Source: Mucilaginibacter sp. L294 (GTDB lineage Bacteria > Bacteroidota > Bacteroidia > Sphingobacteriales > Sphingobacteriaceae). From it: 49,893 nt of DNA. The stretch covers positions 1-49,893 of the forward strand of contig NZ_LGEK01000030.1 of NCBI RefSeq assembly GCF_001636615.1, given 5' to 3'. Below the pieces are notes generated by a model. It saw nothing but the letters and a program-made list of their open reading frames with translations. It was not told the DNA's origin and did no database searches. The position numbers and the translations under genes were made by a program. Within the stretch, counting starts at the first letter, position 1; every line of letters begins with the position of its first letter. Positions 10,401 to 18,066 of this stretch are shown here, piece by piece.

Positions 10401-10590
10401 GTTGAAAAACGTTGGTATAGAAAGGGCAAGAATAGGTGTATCAGCTAATAATGTGTGGTTAATTAAGAGCCACATGAACGGTATGGATCCTGAATCAGTT
10501 TTTGCAACCGGCAGCAATGCAACTGGTTTTGAAAGCGGAAGCGCACCTACCACACGTACAATTTTACTTAACCTAACTATAGGTTTCTAA
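7468..10590 (+). CDS. SusC-like TonB-dependent transporter
   Basis: A 1040-residue outer-membrane transporter. It has a signal peptide (about 1-24), a carboxypeptidase-regulatory-like domain (about 26-105, VTGTVSEKSGQSIPGASV), a TonB plug with NEVVVTALG, and a 22-strand barrel ending in ILLNLTIGF. There is no STN domain, so it should transport without sigma signalling. It is followed after 27 bases by its SusD partner. The 12-mer CCAACTAAATTA ends 6 bases before the start codon and recurs before the second SusC. Substrate unknown: no glycosidase accompanies this pair. Confidence 0.95.
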   Translation: MKQMYLRCIALLLFSMMTVAAYAQQAVTGTVSEKSGQSIPGASVTEKGTTNGISTNADGKFSLTVKPGATLVFSFLGFKTKEVVVGNSTSINVVLENSDNALNEVVVTALGIKREKKSLGYAVQEVKGQTLTDRKEPNIVNALSGQVAGLQITRSSNGPGGSSRITLRGNNSLTGSNQPLIVVDGTPLDNFIGNENGNNDYYNPGRDMGNGLADINSEDIESMSVLKGPAAAALYGSRAGNGAILITTKTGKAQSGLGITLTSSFGFENIFARPKMQTDFGQGSGGGFVNTDAVSWGEKNAGQTQKRADGSTFQQNYNDNISNYFQTGLQSMQGVSMQQQYKTTSVYTSYNRLDDKSYIPGAKLIRNNIMARTVSKFGSNDRWTIDTKIQYINSIAKNRPQSGYNPNNSFYYLETLPGSINVTDYKDPLDANGNMRWWHNGPDLNPYWASKYSLNEDARDRFLLNASIKYQFNNWLSLEGRAGADKYTINAESRMYAGAPGNTGGSYGVRRTSFTEANYSMLFIAKKDNIFGKWGANATLGGNLMDRNGSYLSANAGTLNVPNLFSINNVVGNPTINQGLNRHNINSVYGAVGINYDQYLFLDGTFRNDWSSALSAANRSYFYPSATAAFVFSELLNRNGSLPSWITYGKVRASYAGSGNDMTEYQLINTYSIGKDPLNNTTASRGTVLFDPNVTSELIKEYEAGLEMRFFDSRLGFDLAVYKRNATNQLLSIPMDALSGYTSKIVNAGDIQNKGIELMVDGKILRNNSGFNWNTMVNFSINRNVVKALTSEISQYSLGGYDNIAVVAQAGQTYGTIYGTSFKRVTDASSPYNGQLLLTGTGLPQTDDAVKNNLGNQQASSLLGVTNSFSYKNFNFSFLVDARFGGKIFSGTLQMMQARGSASNTVVNGDRKDFVVDGAVLNPTTNQYEKNTTAVSPQNYWTAVAGHGNLGITEANLYDASNIRVRNVQLSYDLSKSLLKNVGIERARIGVSANNVWLIKSHMNGMDPESVFATGSNATGFESGSAPTTRTILLNLTIGF

Positions 10591-10617
10591 TTAATAAAAA
10601 AAGTAAATTCATTAGAT

Positions 10618-12534
10618 ATGAAATCAATATTAAAAAAATCATGCATCCTACTTGCGGCTACTGCTATGCTGGTATCATGCAAGAAGTTTGACGACGTAAA
10701 CACAGATCCTTTTGCTGCAAATGGCGATCAGGTTCAAACAGAATATTTTATCAATAACTCTATTATCGGCGCGCAGCAGGACCCTGGTTTGTCTGAGCGT
10801 ATGTTTATCCTTTATTGGGTACCGGGCGGCCATGCCTTGCAGGATGAGGACGGTGAAACGTTTTCTCAAGGTTCGTTTGTTGATGACTGGGCCGGAGAAT
10901 ATTACCGCCAATCATCACAATGGCAAAACAACATTAATAGTGCTATACAAATAGGTAACGATCAAATAGCCAAAGGTACCTCAAAAGTTTACACGCAAAA
11001 TCTTATACAGGTTGCAAGGATTTGGAGAGCGTACCTGATGAGCGAATTCTCTGATACGTTTGGCCCTATGCCTACCGATGCTTTTCAGGGAAAAAATCCG
11101 CAGTTTAAGGACGTAAAAACAGTATATTATTACGCATTAGACGAACTTAAAGATGCTGCATCAAAGCTTGATTTATCAATCACTAACCCATCGCAGGTAA
11201 GTGTTGAAGACCCTGCTTATGGCTATGATTATGCAAAATGGCGCAAGTACGCAAACTCGTTACGGATGCGTTTAGCCATGAGGTTATCTGAAGTAGATGC
11301 AAGTAAAGCAAAAACTGAGTTTGAAGATGCTGCTAAAAACAGCGATTTTATTAAAGACGCTACTGACATATTTAGCGTACAGGAGTCAAAAGGCTGGGAT
11401 GCACTTTCAAGTGTTTTCCGCCGCGAATCGTCCTGGATGGGCTTGCCAATTTCTGCAACATATAATAACCTTGCATTTGGCTTAGGTAGTGTTAAATCTG
11501 CGGATCAGTTAGGTAGTGAGTTTCAATCGGCTATTAAGCCCGCTAATTGGTTAGGCCAGCAATATACCGATCAGTTTGCAACAAAAACAAACGACCCTAT
11601 GGCCGGTTACTGGTTTAACGGTTTGCCTAACACTATCGACCCGCGTGCATACAAAATTTTTAGCATACCTGGTAATCTAACCGATCCTAATTATCCCGCT
11701 ATAGGCACTAATTTCACAACTTTAGAAGGTGACTTAAAAGATGTATCAGGCAAGGTGGTAGTTAAAACTGTCAGTTCTAAATACACCTGGAATGCTAAGG
11801 CTGACGGTAACTGGGGCGCAAAGGCTTCACGTAACCCGCTTATTACTACAAACGGAAACAAACCACTTTTAAACCTTGTTTACCGTGGCGGTAACAATCG
11901 CAGGGTGTTTTTTGGCCCATGGGAAACTTACTTCTTGCTGGCAGAAGCTACTGAGCATGGCTGGGCGTCGCCCGTTGCTGCTAAAACAGCTTATGAAACC
12001 GGTATTACTAAAAGCTTTGAATATTTTGGTACATCGGCTAACTTAAGTACTTACCTGGCATCTACAGATTATAACCGTGCAGGTACATCTGTAAACTGGG
12101 ATAACGTTACTGAACCACCTGCAACACATAAAATGAATTTTGAAGATGGCATTACCGGTAAAGCCGACGTTGCTGATGTTGCTTATCCTAAAAATGACTT
12201 GTACAAATCAGGCTCAGTTAAAAATGATCATCTTACCAAGATCATCACCCAGAAATACCTGGCGCAATTACCTTGGTTACCATTAGAAACATGGAGTGAC
12301 CACAGAAGGTTGGGATTGCCATTTTTTGAAAACCCTGCAGTGGAAGATATAATGACTGATCTGCCAGCTTTAAATAGCGGTAATTACATGAACAGCAGCA
12401 TTAAAAATTTCCCTCAGCGTGTAAAATACCCGTCAAGTTTGCGTAACAGTAACGCTGACGGTTATAACACAGCAGTATCTGCCTTAGGTGGCGCGGATGC
12501 AGTTTTAACACCACTATGGTGGGCAAAACACTAA
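10618..12534 (+). CDS. SusD-like surface glycan-binding lipoprotein
   Basis: A 638-residue lipoprotein with lipobox LVSCKK (Cys21 region). The DVNTDPFAAN opening, the QWQNNINSAI helix and the C-terminal LPWLPLETWSDHRRLG segment match the SusD/RagB outer-membrane lipoprotein group (SusD-like 2 type). It caps the SusC barrel and captures the ligand. It is larger than the usual 480-560 residues. A strong terminator follows, so the ROK-SusC-SusD unit ends here. Confidence 0.92.
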   Translation: MKSILKKSCILLAATAMLVSCKKFDDVNTDPFAANGDQVQTEYFINNSIIGAQQDPGLSERMFILYWVPGGHALQDEDGETFSQGSFVDDWAGEYYRQSSQWQNNINSAIQIGNDQIAKGTSKVYTQNLIQVARIWRAYLMSEFSDTFGPMPTDAFQGKNPQFKDVKTVYYYALDELKDAASKLDLSITNPSQVSVEDPAYGYDYAKWRKYANSLRMRLAMRLSEVDASKAKTEFEDAAKNSDFIKDATDIFSVQESKGWDALSSVFRRESSWMGLPISATYNNLAFGLGSVKSADQLGSEFQSAIKPANWLGQQYTDQFATKTNDPMAGYWFNGLPNTIDPRAYKIFSIPGNLTDPNYPAIGTNFTTLEGDLKDVSGKVVVKTVSSKYTWNAKADGNWGAKASRNPLITTNGNKPLLNLVYRGGNNRRVFFGPWETYFLLAEATEHGWASPVAAKTAYETGITKSFEYFGTSANLSTYLASTDYNRAGTSVNWDNVTEPPATHKMNFEDGITGKADVADVAYPKNDLYKSGSVKNDHLTKIITQKYLAQLPWLPLETWSDHRRLGLPFFENPAVEDIMTDLPALNSGNYMNSSIKNFPQRVKYPSSLRNSNADGYNTAVSALGGADAVLTPLWWAKH

Positions 12535-12570
12535 TCAGTATTTGATTGAGATTTAGTATTTGATTTAAGA

Positions 12571-12602
12571 AAAAAGAGGTGCCAAAAGCACCTCTTTTTT
12601 TA
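12571..12602 (+). terminator. Rho-independent terminator after SusD
   Basis: GAGGTGC (12576-12582) and GCACCTC (12588-12594) form a stem around a CAAAA loop, extended by flanking A:T pairs and followed by a T run. It closes the first uptake operon. Confidence 0.9.
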
Positions 12603-12611
12603 TTGGTAATA

Positions 12612-12669
12612 AAAGGTAGAAAAAAAATCCTATGTTTTATTTGGAACATAGGAAAAAACTTCTACCTTT
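12612..12669. promoter_or_regulatory. Nested palindromic operator over the blaI promoter
   Basis: Two inverted repeats share one centre (12640.5). The outer arms are AAAGGTAGAA (12612-12621) and TTCTACCTTT (12660-12669); the inner arms are TCCTATGTT (12628-12636) and AACATAGGA (12645-12653), with A-rich spacers of 6 bases. A promoter lies inside: TTTG (12640-12643), 19 bases, then TACCTTTG (12663-12670). BlaI/MecI repressors bind dyads as dimers, so this is the likely autoregulatory operator. Confidence 0.75.
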
Positions 12670-12677
12670 GAAATGTT

Positions 12678-13067
12678 ATGAGTAAAGAAGAGCAAAATAA
12701 ACCCGTTGAGCCAACCAGGTCAGAACTGGAGATACTACAGGTGTTGTGGGAGATAGGCCCGGCAACCGTGCGCGCGGTTAATGATGAACTGCAAAAACAA
12801 AAAGAAGTGAATTACGCCACTACTTTAAAGTTTATGCAGCTGATGGCCGAGAAGGGGATGCTCATCCGTGATGAAAGCCAGATGAAGCATATCTATAGTG
12901 TGGCCGAAGAAGAGCAAAAAACCAAATCGCATTTGCTGGATAAGTTTGTAGACTCGATGTACAAAGGGTCGGCAAGTAAGCTTGTATTACAACTACTGGG
13001 TAACAAAAAAAGCTCACAGCAAGAGCTGCAGGAAATTAAAGACATCCTTAAAAAATTGGAGGAATAA
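12678..13067 (+). CDS. BlaI/MecI-family repressor
   Basis: A 129-residue winged-helix protein. The LEILQVLWEIGPATVRAV opening and the YATTLKFMQLMAEKGML recognition region are typical of BlaI/MecI/CopY repressors; the C-terminal half is the dimerization part cleaved on induction. The ATG is only 7 bases beyond the -7 box, so the transcript should be leaderless or nearly so. It is followed after 2 bases by the M56 protease gene, the usual sensor partner. No beta-lactamase is nearby, so the inducer may not be a beta-lactam. Confidence 0.92.
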   Translation: MSKEEQNKPVEPTRSELEILQVLWEIGPATVRAVNDELQKQKEVNYATTLKFMQLMAEKGMLIRDESQMKHIYSVAEEEQKTKSHLLDKFVDSMYKGSASKLVLQLLGNKKSSQQELQEIKDILKKLEE

Positions 13068-13069
13068 CA

Positions 13070-14731
13070 ATGGAAAATTTCAATGTTGCATTGGGGCAAA
13101 CACTTATCCATTCATTATGGCAGGGAGTGATATTGGCCGGTATCACGGGCTTAATTTTTGTACTTACCAGAAACACCAAAGCCGCCAACCGTTACCTGCT
13201 AATGGTTGCAACGATGCTCCTGTTCGCTATAGTTTGTATAGGTACATTTTGTTACGAATTGTATCAGCCATTGGCTAACGCAGCAACAGCCGGAATTGTA
13301 TATCACGTTTCAGGTATTTCAAACGTTACCGTTGTTGACCATAACATACCGCAGCAAGTAATGCAGTATGTTAATGGCCATACGCAAACCATTGTTTTGG
13401 TTTGGTTCTTTATAGTATTTGCACGCAGCCTTCAATTGGCCACAGGTTTGCAAAGCTTGTATTTTTTGCGCCGCAAAAATCTTTTTGCAATTGATGAGGC
13501 ATGGGCAAAAAGGGTAGCAGTATTATCTTCACAGTTAGGTATAAACAGGATAGTAGGTATTGCAGAATCGGGCGTGGCAAAAGTACCTATGGTAATAGGG
13601 CATTTGAAGCCTTTGATCCTGATCCCGGTAGGGTTGCTTACTGCTTTGCCACCTGCCGAAGTTGAGGCCATTCTAATACATGAACTGGCACATATTAAAC
13701 GAAGAGACTATCTGGTGAATTTATTGCAAAGTTTCCTGGAGATCATCTTTTTCTTTAACCCCGCGGTGCTCTGGCTATCCGCCCTTATCCGTACCGAAAG
13801 AGAGAACTGCTGTGATGATATTGCTGTTGAGCAAACCAGCAGTAAGGTGAATTATATCCGCGCCCTGGTTTCCTGCCAGGAGTACCAGCTATCGGCCCCG
13901 GCTTACGCTATGGCTTTCCCAGGCAGGCGCAGCCAGTTGATGGATCGTGTAAAACGCATGGCATCGGGCACCAATCACGCTTTAAATTTTAGGGAGCGTT
14001 CTATATTATTTATAACGTTGTTTACAGCGGGGCTATTAACCGTGGCATTCACAAATGCCAAACAGATCCAGCATTTTGCGGTAAAAACGCAAAAGGCGCT
14101 TACCCATGCCATTATCCCGGCAACAGATACTATACCTGTACAGCCTAAACCAACGGTTAAAAAAGTTAAGATTAAAGCCAATGCGATTGTAAAAAAGGTG
14201 CAATACCACACTGAGGAAACAGAAGTTAAAGAAACCAAAGAAGTAACGATAAGTAAACAAAGGGAAATAGCGTTTGAAGATTCGGTTAGGCAAAGCCGTT
14301 TATCTCCGACAAAACCAATAACTCCAATAACCCCCATAAATGCTCGCACCCAACCTATAGATCCGGTAACACCAATTAATACTAAACCCTTATCGCCATT
14401 AAAGGGCCGCCTAACGCCATATAAAAGCAGTCATTTAAATTACACTGCTGATGCAGCAAAATACGCGGCAACACCCATTGCACCTGTCAAAGCAAAAGCA
14501 CCCGATATTGGCGCACGGGTAACTGCCGAATTAATTAAAGACCAGCTCATCAGCGCGGACGACAAGCATATATCCTTTAAACTAAGTAACACCGAGTTGG
14601 TAGTGAATGGCGTACGCCAGCCGGATGAAGTGCAAAAGCGCTACAGGGACAAATTTGTACCCTTAACTACGGCTAAAAGCACCTGGACATTGTACAATAA
14701 TTACGATAACACTACCGACGATAAAAAATAA
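13070..14731 (+). CDS. BlaR1-type M56 membrane metalloprotease
   Basis: A 553-residue protein. The N-terminal part has four hydrophobic helices, with the zinc protease motif HELAH (204-208) followed by RRDYL, and ERENCCDD downstream supplying the third ligand region. M56 proteases of this kind cleave the paired BlaI repressor. After the last membrane helix (about 305-325) the C-terminal 230 residues are Pro/Thr/Lys-rich and periplasmic, with no penicillin-binding domain visible, so the sensed signal is not evidently a beta-lactam. It lies between blaI and a barrel protein, probably in one operon. Confidence 0.9.
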   Translation: MENFNVALGQTLIHSLWQGVILAGITGLIFVLTRNTKAANRYLLMVATMLLFAIVCIGTFCYELYQPLANAATAGIVYHVSGISNVTVVDHNIPQQVMQYVNGHTQTIVLVWFFIVFARSLQLATGLQSLYFLRRKNLFAIDEAWAKRVAVLSSQLGINRIVGIAESGVAKVPMVIGHLKPLILIPVGLLTALPPAEVEAILIHELAHIKRRDYLVNLLQSFLEIIFFFNPAVLWLSALIRTERENCCDDIAVEQTSSKVNYIRALVSCQEYQLSAPAYAMAFPGRRSQLMDRVKRMASGTNHALNFRERSILFITLFTAGLLTVAFTNAKQIQHFAVKTQKALTHAIIPATDTIPVQPKPTVKKVKIKANAIVKKVQYHTEETEVKETKEVTISKQREIAFEDSVRQSRLSPTKPITPITPINARTQPIDPVTPINTKPLSPLKGRLTPYKSSHLNYTADAAKYAATPIAPVKAKAPDIGARVTAELIKDQLISADDKHISFKLSNTELVVNGVRQPDEVQKRYRDKFVPLTTAKSTWTLYNNYDNTTDDKK

Positions 14732-14763
14732 GTAAAAGTTTATTTGAAAAAATATTCATTCAA

Positions 14764-17223
14764 ATGAAGGGGCGTAGCCATGCCCGAAAATCCCTAAAAC
14801 CATTTAACTATGAAAATAAAAATTGCTGCTTTTTGGCCGCCTGGCTCTCTATTGCCTCAATTATTGTAAATGCCCAAACCATCAGCGGTAAAATAACCGA
14901 TAATAACCAAAAGCCGCTTGATGGTGCAAGTGTTTACCTGATGCAGGATTCTGCACTTGTTAAAACAGCACTGGCCAATGCCGGTGGTATGTTCAGTTTT
15001 GCTCAAATAAAACCGGGTACATACCATATCAATATTACTATGATGGGTTTCACGGGTTATAAAAGTGGTTTGTTAAAGCCCGATACCATCCTGCTTGTTT
15101 CAATGCAGCCCATAGGCAAACAATTAAAAGAGGTTGTGATTACCTCCCAAAAGCAGTTTGTTGAACAAAAAATTGACCGCACCGTGGTTAACGTTGATGC
15201 CTTGATCAGCAATGCAGGGTCCACAGCTATGGATGTACTGGAGAAATCGCCGGGGGTATTGGTAGAGCAGAACGGAGCCATAAGCCTGAAGGGTAAAGGC
15301 GGCGTAAAGATCTTTATAGATGATAAACCCACTTATCTGTCTGGCGCCGATCTGGAGAACTATCTGCGATCACTGTCATCTGCTACTATAGATCAGATAG
15401 AACTGATGAGCAACCCGCCGGCAAAATATGATGCGGCCGGTAATGGGGGCGTTATTAATATCCGCTTAAAACGTAACAAGGCAAAAGGCTTTAACGGAGG
15501 CATCAATCTCAGCTATTCGCAAGGATACTATGGCCGGACCAATAACGGGTTGAATTTTACTTATCGCAATAATAAAGTGAACATCTTTGGCAACTTGAGT
15601 TATAACACCGGCAATGGCTTTAGCGATCTGGATATAAATCGCCATTTTTTCACAGAACAAGGCGCGCCCGACTATGATTTTTTGCAAAACTCTTTTATCC
15701 GTCGAAAATCAAAAAGCTACAACTCGAAAATAGGGCTTGATTATTATGCAAGCGAAAAAACAACTATTGGTTTTGTTGTTAACGGATTGATACCCCCCGG
15801 AGATGTAAATACTTTAAATAGAAGCAGGTTTCTAAACACAGCCGGCAACCTGGATTCTACCATTGTAGCTTTAAATGCCCAGCACCGCAACTTTAAAAAT
15901 GGATCGGCAAATGTAAACTATCGCCATCAGTATGATAAAAAGGGCCGCGAATTAACCTTTGATGTGGATTACCTGCGCTATAAAACCAGTACAGGCCAAT
16001 CGTTCGATAACACAGGGTATTTGCCCAATGGTAACATTACTACTCATGATCTCCTGACCGGCGATCTTCCGTCAAACATCAATATCTGGTCGGCTAAAAC
16101 AGATTACACACATCCTTTAAGCAGTGGGGTTAAACTGGAAAGCGGCTTAAAAAGCAGTTATACCAAAACAGATAACATAGCCGATTATTTTATTACCAAT
16201 AGCGGCACTACCACGCCCGACTACGGAAAAACCAACCACTTTATTTATAAGGAACAGATCAGCGCCGGCTATCTGAATGCCAGTAAAGATTGGAAACGCA
16301 TTTCGCTGCAATTGGGGTTGCGGTTTGAGAACACCATATCAAATGGGCACCAGTTAGGGAACATACAAAAGCTCGATTCGACCTTTAAACGGAATTATAA
16401 CGGATTATTTCCTACCGCATACGTCCAATACAAACTGGATAGCGCCGGCAACCATAGCATCAACTTTAATTATGGCCGCCGGATAGACCGCCCGTATTAT
16501 GAAGACCTTAATCCGTTTTTATCGCCATTGGATAAGTTTACCTATTATACTGGTAACCCTTTCCTTAAACCGTCATACACCGATAACCTGGAACTATCTT
16601 ACACCTGGAAAAACATCACCACCACGCTTAATTATAGTAAAACAAAAGATGATGTAAATGAAACCATTGAGATAGTTGATGGCATCTATTACAGCCGCCC
16701 CGGTAACCTGGGCAAAAGTATCAATAAGGGCATTAGCATCGATGCAAGCTTCGATCCCGCCAAATGGCTGAACTTTCATTTGTTTGGGCACGTAACCAAT
16801 ATTCATACCATCAGTGAATTTTATACCGGTAAGCTGGATACAAAAGGTACGTTCTACTTTATTCGCCCGGTATTTCAATTTAAACTACCTAATGGCTGGA
16901 CCACTCAAATTGATGGCGGTTACCAGAGCAAGATCACCAACGCGCAGTTTGTTGCTACAGCACGGGGAAGAGTTAACGCGGCAGTCACTAAAAAGATCTC
17001 GCCCTCGTTAAGTATGACACTGGTTGGTAACGACCTGTTATATACCTTCAATAACGGTGGGCAGATCAATAACCTGGCCAATGTAAAAGCAGATTATTTA
17101 AACCGGGGTGATTCCAGAACGGTTGTTCTGTCGTTGAATTATCGTTTTGGTAAAACTATAGCCGGGTTGCGCAAGCACGATGCTAATGGCGCAGAAAGTG
17201 AAAAGAACAGGGTGAAAAATTAA
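14764..17223 (+). CDS. Outer-membrane beta-barrel protein, frameshifted start
   Basis: An 819-residue reading frame. After a signal-like segment it has a carboxypeptidase-regulatory-like domain (about 39-120, ISGKITDNNQKPLDGASV), a plug-like region and a long barrel of the TonB-receptor-like outer-membrane family (PF14905 type). The first 21 residues of this frame are not a signal peptide. An ATG at 14810 in another frame starts MKIKIAAF, and adding one T to the five-T run at 14830-14834 joins it to LAAWLSIASIIVNAQT, a perfect signal peptide. So the true start is probably 14810, with one base lost. It follows the M56 gene by 32 bases and is the likely output of the BlaI/BlaR1-type switch. Confidence 0.85.
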   Translation: MKGRSHARKSLKPFNYENKNCCFLAAWLSIASIIVNAQTISGKITDNNQKPLDGASVYLMQDSALVKTALANAGGMFSFAQIKPGTYHINITMMGFTGYKSGLLKPDTILLVSMQPIGKQLKEVVITSQKQFVEQKIDRTVVNVDALISNAGSTAMDVLEKSPGVLVEQNGAISLKGKGGVKIFIDDKPTYLSGADLENYLRSLSSATIDQIELMSNPPAKYDAAGNGGVINIRLKRNKAKGFNGGINLSYSQGYYGRTNNGLNFTYRNNKVNIFGNLSYNTGNGFSDLDINRHFFTEQGAPDYDFLQNSFIRRKSKSYNSKIGLDYYASEKTTIGFVVNGLIPPGDVNTLNRSRFLNTAGNLDSTIVALNAQHRNFKNGSANVNYRHQYDKKGRELTFDVDYLRYKTSTGQSFDNTGYLPNGNITTHDLLTGDLPSNINIWSAKTDYTHPLSSGVKLESGLKSSYTKTDNIADYFITNSGTTTPDYGKTNHFIYKEQISAGYLNASKDWKRISLQLGLRFENTISNGHQLGNIQKLDSTFKRNYNGLFPTAYVQYKLDSAGNHSINFNYGRRIDRPYYEDLNPFLSPLDKFTYYTGNPFLKPSYTDNLELSYTWKNITTTLNYSKTKDDVNETIEIVDGIYYSRPGNLGKSINKGISIDASFDPAKWLNFHLFGHVTNIHTISEFYTGKLDTKGTFYFIRPVFQFKLPNGWTTQIDGGYQSKITNAQFVATARGRVNAAVTKKISPSLSMTLVGNDLLYTFNNGGQINNLANVKADYLNRGDSRTVVLSLNYRFGKTIAGLRKHDANGAESEKNRVKN

Positions 17224-17275
17224 AGATCGGCCGATCAGCAACGAAAAAGAACTGGATTTTCAATTTTTTCTCTTT

Positions 17276-17312
17276 AAAGCCTGCTGATTGCAAAAATAAG
17301 CAGGCTTTTGTT
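17276..17312 (+). terminator. Terminator of the blaI operon
   Basis: AAAGCCTGCT (17276-17285) pairs with AGCAGGCTTT (17299-17308), followed by TTGTTTT. It separates the BlaI/M56/barrel unit from the sigma-factor gene. Confidence 0.8.
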
Positions 17313-17364
17313 TTACTATGCTATTCTGTGCCTGCAGTTTTTTTGCGGCTTTAATTTAATAAAT

Positions 17365-17392
17365 GCTAAAAATATCAAAGCATATTTTTAGC
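17365..17392. promoter_or_regulatory. Palindrome just before the sigma-factor gene
   Basis: Perfect 11-base arms GCTAAAAATAT (17365-17375) and ATATTTTTAGC (17382-17392) surround a 6-base centre and end 10 bases before the ATG. It may be an operator or a 5'-leader hairpin; no binding protein can be named. Confidence 0.5.
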
Positions 17393-17402
17393 TTAGTTAA
17401 AT

Positions 17403-17981
17403 ATGCACAAGTTGTTATTAGATGATATACAGCTAATTGATCGCCTTAAACAGGATGATGAGATAGCATTGTCGTGCATTTATAAAAAATACTGGCAACC
17501 GTTATACATGGCCGCCTATCATGTTGTTAAAGACAAACAGATCTGTGAGGATATTATCCAGGACTTATTTATAAAACTTTGGAATAAGCGCCGTGTGATA
17601 GAAATAACGGTAACGTTAAAGGCTTACTTATACGCATCTATCAGGTATGAGGTTTACAGGCAGATTCGCGCGGGTGCTGTATGTTGCGAGATATATGATG
17701 ACCTGGTAGCAAGGTTACATACCCCCGCAGGTTACGGTACCATTGAATATAAAGAACTGATTGCCCAGATCAGCTCAATTGTTGATAAACTGCCCGAAAA
17801 ATGCCGCGAGGTGTACAAGCTAAGCCGCGAAGAAAACATGTCGCACAAGGAGATCGCCTCGCAATTAAATATCTCTGCAAAAACAGTCGAAAACCATTTA
17901 ACCAAAGCGCTTAGATTGTTGCGCACATCATTAAGCGCCGAAATATTAATGCTGATATTGCATCAGGTCATTAAAAAATAA
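17403..17981 (+). CDS. ECF RNA polymerase sigma factor (FecI type)
   Basis: A 192-residue protein. Region 2 spans about 25-90 (CEDIIQDLFIKLW) and region 4 about 125-180 (KLPEKCREVYKLSREENMSHKEIA, then a helix-turn-helix with KTVENHL). This is the Bacteroidota FecI-like group that drives polysaccharide loci. It is followed by its FecR anti-sigma and an STN-containing SusC, so a glycan bound at the outer membrane should release the factor to transcribe the downstream cluster. Confidence 0.93.
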   Translation: MHKLLLDDIQLIDRLKQDDEIALSCIYKKYWQPLYMAAYHVVKDKQICEDIIQDLFIKLWNKRRVIEITVTLKAYLYASIRYEVYRQIRAGAVCCEIYDDLVARLHTPAGYGTIEYKELIAQISSIVDKLPEKCREVYKLSREENMSHKEIASQLNISAKTVENHLTKALRLLRTSLSAEILMLILHQVIKK

Positions 17982-18066
17982 CCTCCTGTTAACATCTTGT
18001 TAAAATTATTTTGTTTTGAGATAGGGGATACCCCTGCTTTTTTACTCTCCTGTTTAAAGCATAATA

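Noticed and set aside
13070..14731. Beta-lactam resistance operon
   Set aside because: BlaI and M56 proteins are present, but there is no beta-lactamase or penicillin-binding protein gene nearby and no sensor domain visible.
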